NCBI RefSeq assembly: GCF_021155765.1
Contig: NC_060113.1
Span: forward strand, 4,045,001-4,109,000
Source: Diprion similis
Taxonomy: Eukaryota; Arthropoda; Insecta; Hymenoptera; Diprionidae
Length of the DNA: 64,000 bases
Reading direction: 5' to 3'
Part shown: in pieces, positions 39,368 through 53,225 of the stretch
How the letters are laid out: each line of letters opens with the position of its first letter
How positions within the stretch are numbered: position 1 is the stretch's first letter
Notes under the pieces: model-generated
What the model was told of the DNA's origin: nothing
What the model saw: the letters and a program-made list of their open reading frames with translations, nothing else
The model's database searches: none
Translations under genes and position numbers: made by a program

Positions 39368-40212
39368 ATACAGACAAAACAACGATCAGCTGCATAAAAA
39401 ATATGCAATATAAGGTTTTCCTATAATTTCCAACGTAATCCGAAAACGCGCAAAGCTTAAAATCGTTCCTTCCAATAATAGATAGAAGAAGAGAAAGAAG
39501 AAAGGGGAAAGCAAAAAAAAAAAAAAAAAAGGAGGGGGGAATGAAATAAAATGGGGGAAAAGAGGGAGAAAAAGAAAAAGAAAAAGAAAAAGATAAAGAA
39601 AAGCCCGTTTCTCGACGATGCAATGCTCAGACCCTCGTCACCGCCTGTATACACATGTGCATAATATAATACATATATAAATAACATTAATAAGGTATTG
39701 TAGAGAATAGGAGAGCGAAGACACGCCCTCACACGACGTATGCCTTGCATGGGATGAGTGGCATCATCGCATCGCAGCCCACGTCCAACGCACTTCGCGC
39801 TCTATTCCACACATGATACATGAACATGATACATATCTATATTATCTATATATGGTTTAAACAAAAAATCGAATATTTCTTTCTTTTTTCAAAGTCCACA
39901 TGCTTAATAATTGCAGGAAGAAGAAGAAATAAGAAACCTCTTACAATTTTAGACCTTAATATTAATATTTATTGTTAGTAGTTCATAAACGTAATTTTCC
40001 ATTTGATTAACGTTGGAAAATAACTTGATAGTTATTTCTGAATTTCGTAGCTAATCAGTAACGAACGCAAATGTTCCGATAAATATTTTTTGTAGGGAAT
40101 TCAATGTTCTACAAAAAAAAAAAAAAAAACAGATCTGTTATAATTTTTTTACAACTGTAACTCTTTCAAAAGTTATTCAAGATTAAAGTTGTATAAAATC
40201 GTGCAAAGATCG

Positions 40213-40237
40213 CCCCCCCCCCCCCCCCCCCCCCCCC
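40213..40237 (+). repeat. C25 homopolymer
   Basis: Twenty-five uninterrupted C, able to form an i-motif on this strand and G-quadruplex on the other. Length is likely unstable. Confidence 0.9.
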
Positions 40238-40767
40238 TTAAAGATCAACAGCGAAAATAAATATATACTGTACATGTAATTTCACTTAGAAAGCACCTTC
40301 TTTTCGTAGCAAAAAAAAAAAAAAATGAATAAATAAAATTTCTTCATTTCTCACAATTGATAACTGTACAAAAAATTGAAATCCCTCTCGATGATGTGTA
40401 ATAATATAAATTTAACTTCTTCGCGATTAATTCGACCATCGTTATCACCGATCATTGGACATTTATCTCTCGTTCATGATTCTCTTGGCACGATCAGGCA
40501 GGATGAAAACAATCCTCGCGTTCCCGATAGAGAAAGGGAGATGGATAGAGATAGAGATAGAGATAGAGATAGAGACAGAAATAGAGATAGAAAGATAGGA
40601 ATGGACCCGACCTAGAGGGGCGCCAGTTGCCTAGCGACGACCGTTGTCGGGGACAAGGATGCTGTATCCTCGGCATTCCCCGATTTTCCCGCATATACAC
40701 GACACGCGATGTTGTTCGTTTGGCCAAAAACGAGGTGTTTTTGTTCGCGTTGAAAGACTGCATGATA

Positions 40768-40798
<31 letters not shown>
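40768..40798 (+). repeat. (CGT)n microsatellite
   Basis: About ten copies of a CpG-containing triplet; a second array of the same unit is at 52814-52849. Confidence 0.95.
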
Positions 40799-40799
<1 letters not shown>

Positions 40800-40869
40800 A
40801 TGCAAGAATCGGGATCTTTTTTACCGAGAAAAAATATCGATTTCTGGAAACGATCGCTTCGAATTTTGT

Positions 40870-40875
40870 TTCTTT

Positions 40876-40939
<64 letters not shown>

Positions 40940-40975
40940 TTTTCTTTCTTTCTTTTTTTTTTTTTTTTTTTTTTT
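40870..40975 (+). repeat. (CTTT)n microsatellite with poly-T tail
   Basis: About 17 CTTT units, two interruptions, then more than 20 T. Translates as alternating LSFF or KERKKE frames that are not genes. Confidence 0.95.
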
Positions 40976-42211
40976 GGTAGATAAACTCTATGTAAAAATT
41001 TATTATCCAATTGTAATGCAGATATACGAATGCATTGATTCAATATTATCTATTATATGTAAGATTTTTTTATCTGTCCGAGAAATCAGATTATAAATAT
41101 TGTCTCAACTATATGTTTTTATTGTTATAGTATATAAACGCGCGAATTTGTTTTAAAGTATCAAATAAAGAAAAAAAGAATTTACTCACTTAATATAATA
41201 TTCCACGTGACTGATTAATTTTTTTCAATTTAGGTATGATTTTCCGAGGGAAAAATTTCAACCGTGGTTCTGGCTCATTTTTTGTAACTTTGCTCGTTCA
41301 AAAACGTCAGCCGTAACGCGATCTCGATAAATCTAAAATGTTCGTTATAACTGCCTGGTGGTTGGTGGTTGGTCGTTGGCTGAATCGATTTTGGTCAAGT
41401 TCTCGACATCGTTTACAGCCGACTTTTTGTCATATTGAACTTTTTTTTTGATAATGTCCCGAAAACAGAATTTCAACATTAAAGCGCGCGTTCTGATTCT
41501 AATTTTACAAGAAACGTTTCATGCGATGTGAAAGAAAATCTCGCGAGAATTTCTAAAACGCCAGAATTAATCTTCGAGTCACAATTTCAAAGGAAATTTA
41601 GTCGAAAATTCTTTAATACTAATTTTTTTCACTCTCCCAGATTTTCCAAATTTACAAACGCAACATGAAAGATTCGTCCTTCAACTATCGAGGAAGAAAC
41701 AAGTTTTTGAAAATCGGTCAACACGTTTGGATCTTATTCACGTTTCAAATGGCTTCCGTTTCTTTAGTTTGTTCGTTTATTTGTTTGTTTATTTTTCTTT
41801 TATTCCACCCTGTATATGCCTTCGTGTATCTAACACGCGTATTGCTCAGATGCCGTAGTAAGTAGCCATAAATTCCGTTTCGTCTATAACAATAAGGGAT
41901 ATGTAACGTTTACAATTGTATCCATAATATATTGTAAACAATATACGTATTATGTGTATATATAGTGCACAGCGAATACGGCGGTATTTCAAAGATAGGA
42001 TTAAGACCGGCTCTGCACTCTCCCCGAATTAAACAATAAACCAACTCCGTACAATCATACTAACCTGAATGTATAAATGTATTAATAACAATTCATTATC
42101 GGATCGATCGTATATTACTCAAGCGGTCTTATTAGACGATTATATGTACGCATATATACATAATTATATGTATATATATATATATATATATATGGGTATA
42201 TATATATATTA

Positions 42212-42470
42212 GGGTGGCGCAAAAAAACCGACTATTTTTTTTTTTTTTTGTCTATAAAATTATTCAGTGACGAGAAAAAAAATTGAAAAATAATCGATTT
42301 TTGACGATTTCTGACGTTTTAAAAAATGTGGAGCGACCTCATAAAAATTTTTTTTTGAACTGTCCTTCGGAGCGGGCTCTTAAAACATCAAAAACTAACA
42401 TTTTGTCACACGAGACTCGGAAAAAAAAAAAAAAAAAAAAAAAAAACTAGTCGGTTCTTTTGCGCCACGC
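42212..42470 (-). mobile_element. MITE copy D (internally deleted, both ends kept)
   Basis: A 259-bp copy flanked by TA (42210-42211 and 42471-42472), starting GGGTGGCGC and ending GCGCCACGC. After about 30 bp of left terminus it jumps inside an A/T run to sequence corresponding to the last third of copy B, so most of the left repeat and the interior are gone. An A-run at about 42421-42446 has expanded. Confidence 0.8.
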
Positions 42471-42779
42471 TAATATAAGAAAGTGTATAATTTTTTAATA
42501 ATCAAATAAATTTTTATTCGTTTCCCGATGAATAACAAAGCGATCCGCTAAAACATATTTAAATATTTGTAGAAAACAAGTTTAACGCAATTTTCGAAAT
42601 TTCGCAACAATTGGGATAAAATACCGCAACGATACGATTTGAACGATTTGTATATGTATAAAAAAAAATAAAAAAATGGTGTGCATATATGCATACGTCT
42701 AATAATAGGTATACAGACACGTATTTATATCGTTAGTTACGAGTCTGCGTATCGCGATTTCTTTTTCCTCGCAATACAA

Positions 42780-43010
42780 TATATGTATATCCGATCGATC
42801 ACGGCAACGGACGCTATCTAGACTTCGTCTCCCGACACCACACACAATCCGCAAAACGATTACACATTAAGGAGACGACGACGGGTTTCTGTTCCTTAGA
42901 GATAACGCGGACGTCCGCTTATCCCAGCCTTACTGCTGCTGTGCCTTAAACTATGTACGCCACAAAGTGATTAGGCTGCACTGACTTTGGGTAAAGCTTG
43001 AGTAATGCGG
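42780..43010. promoter_or_regulatory. Repeat-free island with a near-palindromic double GATA site
   Basis: Balanced-composition block containing at 42901-42923 an inverted repeat whose halves are GATAA.GCGGAC and GTCCGCTTATC, broken by one extra C. The outer words are GATA-factor sites facing each other. No coding frame is supported. Confidence 0.25.
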
Positions 43011-43343
43011 GAATTTGTATTTAAGTATAATAAAAATTATAATATAGTTTGAAAATTGTTTGATTCGATGAAAGCAAATAATGATGTATTATGAATATTT
43101 CTTCTCTTTTGCCAAACTATGTCTTCTTTCTTTCTTTCTTTCTTTCTTTTACTTGTTAGAAATAATATAATAAACGATTTCCTTATATGGGTTATTCCCA
43201 TAACGGATCGCGATGAAATTTTAAAGATGAAAATAAACTATAGATTCAGATTTCGTAACGAATAAATTTCATATTTTTATCGTTAAATAGAATCTTCGCA
43301 AGTAACTTTTTTTATTGCATCATAACAAATATTTTCTACACAC

Positions 43344-43383
<40 letters not shown>

Positions 43384-43857
43384 TAATAGGTATGAGAATA
43401 AATTAAAGAAAGAAGGAAAAAAGAAACATAGAACAAAGTTTAAATAAAAATAAAAATTAGATAGATATATAGTATATGAAGCTAGAAGTAGATACAGAGC
43501 AAAACTTCTTTCAGGCTTAGTATACAAGGCAGCAAAATATAAGTTGCAATTTTCACAGCCAGACACCCTTGGCACTCCATCGAATGCCGTACAAAAAACT
43601 GCAATTGCAGCCAATAGCCGCATCGGTTCAATCTGATTTTCTCCTTCTCTTATCCTTCTTCTCCATCTTATTGTTAGTCTCAATCTTCTCTTCTTCTTCT
43701 TCTTCTTCTTCTTTCGCCAGATCCAACCGACTCCGGAAGATCCGATATCTTTTTACCTCCGACCGTGTATAATATTGTTGAAGAGAAATCTCAGTGTTTT
43801 TAACCCTCCCCTCCCCCTCCCTCATTCTTTTCTCACCCTTGGGCTAAAATCGCATCC

Positions 43858-43932
<75 letters not shown>
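43858..43932 (+). repeat. (AT)n microsatellite, about 75 bp
   Basis: The longest AT dinucleotide array in the window, with two GT interruptions. Confidence 0.95.
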
Positions 43933-43933
<1 letters not shown>

Positions 43934-46900
43934 CGTGTATTATATATAACTAAAAACTGGAGTACCTAAACGCGATGTTAAATTGTCTCATCGAAATTAT
44001 AAGAGTTCGAAAAAACCAGCTTCGGCGCTGAGTCGTGCTGCCCGTATTAGTTTTGTAATAAATTTTTGCAAATCCAATTCTCGGATTGCATCGAATAGAT
44101 ATGAATACCCGATAATTATACCCCAAAGTTGTTATTGTCATAAATGCGTTTTCCACGATACATAACGACAAAAATTGGCCATTTATTATTATACATATAT
44201 ATGTATATAGAAATTGTAAAATTACACAAGAATCGGCTCGCTCGAGTTGATTGGCGAGTTTTAAAAACGGTGAAACCTTTGCGTATAAGTACTTCAGGAT
44301 ATCGAGGCGAAAAAAGGGGGAAAATGAAGAAAAAACAAGCATGACGAAATGAGAGAGGATAGACGAAGAGAAAGGAGAGTCGAATGTACAGGCATGTGTG
44401 CAAAAAGCGGAGGAAGAAATCAGCGAAAAGTGGACAATTCTCCGCGCATACCTTCCCTACCTACCCACGTAGATATCGTTATATACATATATATATACAT
44501 ATACTTTGATACATAAAGTAAAATTGCTGAGTTGCAATTCGCCAAGGCAGCTGTAATATAAAGGGTGTATAAGTTTAAAAATTACCTCCAAGAAAGATCG
44601 AATCGAGAGAATTACGTTAGGTTAAAGAGATGATATATATGCATACTTTAGTTCCACGTGTAGGATTTGTCGATTTTTAGGGGGGGGGAGTCATGGAAAA
44701 TAACTGGACGAAGAAATGCCGACCTGTGGCTAAGTTTTAAAAATATAACGATTCACATAATAACTTCGCTTTTTGATATCGTCGATGAGCTCCACTGGGA
44801 TGAACACACACACACACACACACACACAATTCCGGGAGTGAAGAGAACGAAGATACCAGAGATTGAGTGAGAAAGAGAGAGAAGACATGACACAGAATAG
44901 TGGATCTGATCTCCTCTCTTCATTTCTTTCAAGAGTTTGGTACATAGATATGTATGTACATACTTTGGTATAGAGGCTCAGCCTCCCCCCCTCCCCCCCC
45001 TTCATCCCTTTCCCCTTTTCTTTCCATTTTTGGGATTGACGATGACGAAGGCATCAGCAGACCTACGTTGGTACATAATATACTATATATATATTGTATA
45101 TATATATATATAGAAGTGGGAGGGTTTCGGCATTGTGAGGGCGCAGAACGAGCCGTCCACTTCTGGACCTTGCTTGTATTACACGTTGCCACCTGGGTCA
45201 GGGCACAAGAGGATCCAATACGTCTACTGACGTTGAGGAATTTATTATTCTGAGAAATTTCGCGATACGTTATCGATTTCAAGTCGATATTGCGATGAAA
45301 ATGAGAATTACCCGACAAGTAATGTTTGATGAAACTTTGCCAGTTACTTTCTGTTACGAGTACAGTACACAGATCATATTATGTTGATCTTTGATATATA
45401 TTATATAACATTTGAAAGAGTAAATTTATCCATAAAATGATAAGAGAACTTCTTTTCTAAAACATTCAATTCCTATGCCAATGCGTCGACGAGTTTTAAA
45501 CTTTCAAAGTTTTAAGATGAAACAATCCCTCCCCCTCACGTTATTCAAATAAGAAATAGAAAATCGCGATGAGGCGGTAAATAAATAAATATTAAATATT
45601 AAAAGAAGTCAAACTTGGACAGCATTCTTTTTTCATCATTTGGTACGATATTTTCGACACGAATTTTGGAGAGTAAAAAATGAAATAGTCCATTATTTTT
45701 TTTATACGGGTTTCCCGTTTATAAACAAGCTATAATGCAGCGATAGTTAAAAATAATGGATCAAAATCGTGTATCGAAAAAAAAAATAAAAATGCGTGCT
45801 CCCAAGTTATTAACGTCCAGAGGAAGACTGTTTTCACAATAACAATGATCGACGTAGCAGCCAAGTAATTAATTTATATGTTTGTAATATACCCTTGTTT
45901 AAATAAATTATAAGGCGACGAGCTATACATATATGTACCTTCGTAACAATGTACATACATATAAACGATACACTATATTATATACATATATACACCAATA
46001 TAATTTCGTATGCAACCGAACAAAAAATATAACAACAATAATAACAACAGTACAAAACAAGGACAAGAAGAAAAAGAAGAAGAAGAAGAAAAAGAAGAAA
46101 ACGACCCATTACGGGGGATCACCGACCAAGTCCACCTGTAGACAGCTCGGAGACACGAGTTACGAGACGATGCAGGGAGAGAGAGAGAGAGAGAGAGAGA
46201 GAGGAGTAATCACGCGAGAAGAAGAAGGAACGGAAAAGAGAAGACGTGTCCATTGACCGCCTCCTCCGCCTCGTTTCTCCGTCTATACTCTATACGAAAC
46301 GTATAGACTTCCTCACCTCTTATATCTTCTATCTTCTATCCTCCAAAACTTCTTCCTCTCTCTCTCTCTGTTGCGATAGCCCCTCCTATTTTTTCATCCC
46401 CATGTCAAACCGTTACCTTTTTCTTCTCAAGTTAAAGTATGCATATTATACCCTGGAGGTTATATAATTGTAGAGAGAGCTAAACACACCTTTCAAAGGT
46501 TTCTTTTTTGTTCATCTGTCATCAGTTTCAACGGATCAGCGTTAAAACTCGAAGGACGTAAAAATGAGAACCGCTGTACTGAGACATTTTTATCGGTCAG
46601 TGAAACGTGACGTCATCACACCACGGACCAATACGATTTCGTTAAAACCACTTAGACGCTGACGATATTGCACTTTTTCTCTACAACTATATATATTATC
46701 CTTCGTTTCTTTTATTTATATATTCGTTCGAAAAACTTCTCTATGTAACGTGTGCGTGTGTGTGTGTGTGTGTGTATTTGTGTGTATAAATGTAGAAAAA
46801 AAAAAAAAAAAAAAAAAACGCAAATAATACCTTTGAAATTCGGATCACGAGTCTCACGCAGCATAATTACCTATAACGAAGGCAAACGTGGAAGGAAAAA

Positions 46901-47890
46901 ACTATACATATTTAGACACAAATGTGCCGAAGCGAGCGGAGACTGATTCGTAAAATTTAAATCGAATAAATTCCCTTCTCTCCTCCTCCCCCCCCCCCCC
47001 TCCCCGTCCTCCTCCTCGTCATCGATAAATTCCGAAAAACTTCTTATCGGCTGCGGCACGACAAGCTGCAGCTGAACAGATAAGGAAATGGACAGAGAAC
47101 TAAAAACGCAGTTATAGACTTGTGTTTATGTTTACGCTACTGTACATATATATATATATATATACATACATAGTATATATATTAGTCGATGCAACGTTCC
47201 GAACAATTACTTACGGGCTTTTCAAATCCTGATAAATATATTAAACACATATCATAATGAGGTTATACGTTAACCAAATCTTAATATTGAATTCGTAGAA
47301 TCCGTGCAATTTCTTTATTTCTGCGTAAAATGAAAATTTATCGAAGTCTATGTGTATTTCTTCCGAATCGTGTATAGAATGGGGCTGTTAATCGCTTTTC
47401 CGTATTTCAGCTACATGAACTTTAACAAAAATTTCGATATGTATACATTATATATATATATATATATACATATAATACGTCAACCTTCTAAATCGACCAG
47501 AGCACTTCCTTAATATTAAAAATTGGCGTCGGTCTTACATACGCGATGTAAACTGATATATATATATATATAAAACATAAATAAATTTCCTTCAATATTC
47601 CTCATAAATTCGAATAAAAAAAATTTAAAAAAAAATGACGAATCATAAAATTAAAACAATTATTATCATCCAAACAACGTTTGGACTATAACCATCGTCA
47701 TTTTCCATAATCTTTTTTCCATAAACCTAAACAAACTTTTCAAAGATTCGACCCGTTTAGAAATCCCTTTTATTATACTTTTTCCACAAAAACACCCTGC
47801 CTACAAATACTGTAGCAAATTTCGCAGTGACATATGCGCCAAACCCTGCATATATATATATATATATTCGCATCTGCATCTGTAGACTTA

Positions 47891-47940
<50 letters not shown>

Positions 47941-48666
47941 CATCTGACTGGACCATCCTGCGATATAATATGCACTGTATTATTATACCATGTAGCAGCC
48001 GACCGCCCCGTTCGTTCGGTATATCGAGGCTGCAGCCCTTTACACGCACACGCACATGCACACACGCACATACACACATATGTAGATACATTGCAACCAA
48101 CATAAACAGAGACCTACGTCACGTGACGTAGCGAGGCCGGCGGATGGAAGAGACTGAGATACCGACGCGACGGGCCTAGGTCAACGAGCATTGTTCCGGC
48201 GAGGGTGGAAGGGTCGGTCTCTCTAACAGGCCTCCCTTCGAAACGGGTGTTTGCCCTCGAGGCACCCCTCCCCCTCCTCCCCTTCGCCTCCCGCAGGACG
48301 ACAAGAGAAACTAACACCGCGAGTCCTGCTGCACCAGGGATAGAAGAGAGAAAGAGAGAGAAAGAGAGAGAAAATTCCTCTCTCCCTGCATGCAATGTCG
48401 GACCCGAATGCCAGCATCCCTTTTTGAATGATTGACGCACGGCAACTTCGCCTCACTCGCTCTCTCTCTCTTTCTATCTTTCTCCTTCTCATATTATGTG
48501 TGTGTATATATATATATATACATGTGTATGTGTATGTGTATATATAGGAACACGATGCAGTGGTTCTCGACGAGAGAATTACGAGTTACAATATAGGTAT
48601 ACTATATACACAGAGTTCAGTTTTTTCATTTAATACAGGAATCGAACGAGAGGTGTTTAATATGTG

Positions 48667-48670
<4 letters not shown>

Positions 48671-48730
<60 letters not shown>
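48671..48730 (+). repeat. (TA)n microsatellite
   Basis: About 60 bp with one ATGTAT interruption near 48679. Confidence 0.95.
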
Positions 48731-48734
<4 letters not shown>

Positions 48735-49805
48735 CATATGAAGGTACGTAATAACACGTACAACATACATGACGGATAAAAAATTTACAAAGCATAAGGA
48801 AAACCTCGAGGAAAACATGAGGTAAAGTTTTTTTTAACCCTTTGAGCCACCTATTTTATATAAATTTTTTGTACAATTGATGAAATTTTCAACATATTTT
48901 TTTCTTTTCGCGTTTTTACTGCTGTTTCTGACACTATATGTATACCGATAGGATAATCAATAATCGATAGTAAATTGTTGGTATATATATATATATAGTT
49001 TATTTTTAAAATCAACGTCAGTTGTTTTTTTTTTTTTTTTTTTTTTTAATTAAATTCTTCTACGGCGAAATCTTGACAAGTTTGTTAACGATTTCGTAAA
49101 AAATATCTGCATATTATCTATTAATGCAACAGAAATTACAATTTTCACGTGTGTTGTACGTAAAAGCTTTTCATGACTATTCGAAAGACATTTCCCTTGA
49201 CATTTGTGCACAGTCCAGTCTTATCAAATGCCTTCGACATGCAAAATGTATAAAAACGATTACATATATCCTTACAGCCTTGTAATATTACGTTATCATG
49301 TATAATATTATATGTATGTATATAATCACGGTTGTGCAGGTGATAAATTATACAACGATGAAAATAAACCGACAAATTTCACCGTTCTTCAATGTACATA
49401 TAAAAATTTGAAGTTCGTACCGTTTTATGCGTAGTACATAAAATCGATACGTTTTCCGGTGAAAAAAAGAAAAAAACACTCTTATCTTTATTTCTTTATT
49501 ATTTTAGGAAGGTTTAAAATTCAGTATGCATAAGTCGTATAATGAGACAATGAAGCAAATCATATATGTATAATACAATCTCTGGCACTCTAATATAATA
49601 TATGCATTATATATAATAAGCATTATATACAGACATATATATATAAATACGCCTGTATACCTATATATGTATATGCATGATAATACATAAGCATGAAAGA
49701 AGAAATAGAGAAAGAAAGGAAAAAAGTAAAAGAAAAATGTCATTAACTCCGAAGTGGCGCGGGTAAATAAATAAATCATTTTGCCGACAGGCTTGGCGAG
49801 CTCGG

Positions 49806-49863
49806 TCAGCATCAGCATCAGCATCAGCATCAGCATCAGCATCAGCATCAGCATCAGCATCAT
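49806..49863 (+). repeat. (CATCAG)n hexamer array, about 9 copies
   Basis: Perfect hexamer tandem array; one frame reads Met-Leu on minus. There are no spacers, so it is not CRISPR. Confidence 0.95.
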
Positions 49864-52019
49864 CTCGAGGCTAAAGAAGACCGACCGACCGACCACCGAC
49901 CACCGGATGACTTGCCTCGCGAGTCTCTCGCGGATCCGTGAAGCATGTACATATATATAAGAGTGAGATGAACAGCAACAGCCTCAACGAACACTCACTC
50001 GATTGGTTGGTTGGTTCCTCTGCTCTAACTAAGCCAAGCCTGCATCCCGTCCCCCTTCTCTCCCCTGCCGCGATTCACGGCTTGATTTTCGTAAGAATAC
50101 AACAACAGCAACAATGATAATAACAATAATAACAACAACAAGAAGAAGAGAAAGAATGAGAATAAGAATAAGATGAAGGAGGAGGAGGTTAAAAAAAACT
50201 AAACTATACCAAGAAGAAGAAGAAGAAGAAGAACAAGAGGAAGAAGAATAAAAAAAAAAGGGGGGGGGGACGTCCTCTTCGTAAGCACCTAAGCAGGTAG
50301 CGCCGAACAGAATCCGTTTTATAATGTATATACATACATGTCATGTATTATATACCTACATATATATGTGTGTGTACAATACAGCAAGCCGCACGCAAAG
50401 GCGAGTTTATAATATAATGCATATTGCGAAATGAAAAATGCTTCTGGGAATTTGCGGGAGAAAGGAGCGAACGAGCAAACGTCCATCTCCAGGACGACGT
50501 CTGACGTCTGACGCCTGCTTTTTTTCCGGACAATTTCAACAACGAGATAAATAACGAAAATGCTTCAAACAATTTCCCGCACCAACCGTCGGTCCAGAAA
50601 TTTATAATTTTTACCTTCCGGCGATATTGTTGCCGATTATATGTAACAATATATTCAGCGAAACGAAATTCTGAATACGTTGCATTATCCTGCGGATTTT
50701 TTAAACGTTTCCGTGAGGTGAGGTTTTATATATACGTACACTAGGTATATACTGAACATGCAACAACAACAACAACAACATGTATGTATAATATAACAAT
50801 TTGTTATATTTGCATTAGACATGCAAATGATAATTTGTCAATTGTTTTTCACGACGTATGCGGGTATACTTTCACGATGAAAATATTGTATTGTTATTAG
50901 AAGAAAATTGTCTGTTATTGTACTGTACATGGAAAACCGAGAAACTTGCCGAAAATTAATTATATATATATATATATAAGTACGTAACATTACGAATTTC
51001 TTTCTGCAGATGTTTTAAGAAAAACTTGTTCACATTATTGGAAGGAAGGTACGAGAAAAAAAAAAAAGAAAGAAAGAAAGAGAAAAAAAAAACTAAAATC
51101 TCACGTTTCTTCGACGAAAATATTTCTCAATTTATAAATCTTCCACTGATCTATAATATTATAATATATCATGTATTTGAATCGTATACGATCTGAACGA
51201 ACCGAAATAAGATAATTAAGGTGATGCGTCTATTTATAATAAGATATATTTAATAGATTTGTCGGATCATTTCAATACGTGCAAATTGTGATATGTATAT
51301 ACCACTAATGCGAGTTATTCGTTAGATCGTCTTATAGATGTTCTTAAAGATCTTTGACTAATAACATTACCGCGTCAATCAATTAAAAAATATAATATAA
51401 ACTAGTATCACAGCTGTAAGAAATTTATATAAAGAAAAACAACGATCCTAGAAATTTTTATATTCGTTGTAATTAATATACATGTACGTATATATATATA
51501 CATACATATAACATCTATCTACGCACGTATCCCTAAGTCTTTAAAATTTTATCATTCACCACCCGCGAAAAAGAAAAATTCATCGAGATAAAATTTCCGG
51601 TATATATTATATATATATATATTTTACTGTGCCATTATAATTCTGCAGCAATGTACCACATTTTTATCATTTATCGTTATACGTATTTTGACCGCTGCAA
51701 AAATGACGGAAGGAAAATGATAACAAGTTGATACCAGACTTCCGTTATTCTCAATTGCTATAATATATATACATACACCAGGTGTATACAACTAGTAACA
51801 AAAACGTAAGACAAATGTTAAAAGACGATTTTCAGATATTCACCTCTTAAAAAGTTTATTCAATAAACATTATGCCTGAGGAAAGGAAATCTTGGGTATA
51901 TGTATAGTGACAAGCAACAATTGTCCACCACTAATTGATGAGTTACAATTGCAATTGTAATATACTTATACATATATATATATATATTTGTATATACGTA
52001 TACTGTACAATGCAAACGT

Positions 52020-52056
<37 letters not shown>

Positions 52057-52196
52057 AAGTAGATGTATGTATGTACAAGGAAATTTGTTTCCGAAAAACG
52101 TTGTTACGTGCGTAAAAAATGAAAGAAGAAAACAAAAGAAAAAAAAAAAAACAGTAAATCCGTACTATTTGAAATCAAAAGATTTTTTATTCTGAC

Positions 52197-52229
<33 letters not shown>

Positions 52230-52641
52230 GCTTCGCTGCCGCAGCAAAATATTCAACAGGTATCTGAGCTGTCGATATTTAACCCCCTCTGAACATTGTG
52301 TCTCTCGCGACTCTCGGTACAATATGAGGATGACGATACATAGCAGACATCCTGCACGCGTGCAACTCACCTTTTATGCATGTGCGAAAACCGTTCGAGG
52401 AAAACGCATATCTATCTATATATACACATACGTAGTACATACATAGGTATGCACGGCATGTTAGGTATATACATATAGGTATTAGTACTTAATTGTAATT
52501 AATTGTTTTTTCAGCAAAGTTTTTTTATTATACTTAATAATACTTATACATATATAACACTGATTCTCTGATTTTCAGCTGCAAACATTTGCTACATTTT
52601 TTTTTTTTTTTGTATTCATTCAAATTACGTACAAAATAAAA

Positions 52642-52643
<2 letters not shown>

Positions 52644-52704
<61 letters not shown>
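52644..52704 (+). repeat. (AT)n microsatellite
   Basis: Thirty uninterrupted dinucleotides. Confidence 0.95.
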
Positions 52705-52707
<3 letters not shown>

Positions 52708-52813
52708 ACCTACGTGCAATTTTATTGGTTTTGCTTGTTTTTGTTACACTTTCGCGAACGAGGTAAAACTTTTCTCTTCCATTCCTTCCTTTTCCTATAC
52801 GTCGTCGTACAAT

Positions 52814-52848
<35 letters not shown>

Positions 52849-52849
52849 A
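52814..52849 (+). repeat. (CGT)n microsatellite
   Basis: About twelve uninterrupted copies of GTC, preceded by a partial GTCGTCGTACAAT. Confidence 0.95.
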
Positions 52850-53055
52850 GAGTCTTATTGCGAGAACGTTGCTGCTGTGCCGTCTCAAGGTTGAGGGCAG
52901 CCTCTATGTCCGCTCTCTAACCAGCGAACACTTTATATATACAAAGCGTCTCTTTTTTCTCCCTACCTCCCTCCCACCCTCTCTCTCTCTCTCTCTCTAC
53001 ATAGGAATTACACCAACAAACGTCGCGGAGCAGCGTCAGCAGCGCAATGTTATAC

Positions 53056-53097
53056 CTAGACTAGACTAGACTAGACTAGACTAGACTAGACTAGACT
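53056..53097 (+). repeat. (CTAGA)n pentamer array, about 8 copies
   Basis: Perfect pentanucleotide tandem array. Confidence 0.95.
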
Positions 53098-53180
53098 ACC
53101 CACCAAGTTGCGTCGGCTTCGAGCTTTTCTATAAATTTTCAAAGCCCATTGAGAGAAAATTTCACGAAACGTGAATTTCG

Positions 53181-53225
53181 ATTCATTCATTCATTCATTC
53201 ATTCATTCGTCATTCATTCATTCAT
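53181..53225 (+). repeat. (ATTC)n microsatellite
   Basis: About ten copies with one GTC interruption. Confidence 0.9.

Larger units (their letters stand above)
38608..42209. other. Gene-free stretch with extreme homopolymers and (CTTT)n
   Basis: C17 followed by (AC)n at 39329-39367, A-runs near 39514, a 25-base C-run at 40213-40237, (GATAGA)n near 40543-40590, (CGT)n at 40768-40798, (CTTT)n plus poly-T at 40870-40975 and (AT)n near 42173-42192. A repeat-free piece at 41230-41830 ends in CCACCCTGTA, reminiscent of a transposon end. Confidence 0.5.

Noticed and set aside
40627..41096. Frames of up to 150 codons around 40.6-41.1 kb
   Set aside because: Dominated by (CTTT)n and (CGT)n translations.
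46608..46615. CRE site TGACGTCA here and at 38037-38044
   Set aside because: Two 8-bp palindromes in 64 kb are close to chance expectation, and neither sits at a supported promoter.
49806..49863. CATCAG array and other tandem arrays as CRISPR-like repeats
   Set aside because: Units are contiguous with no unique spacers and the genome is eukaryotic.
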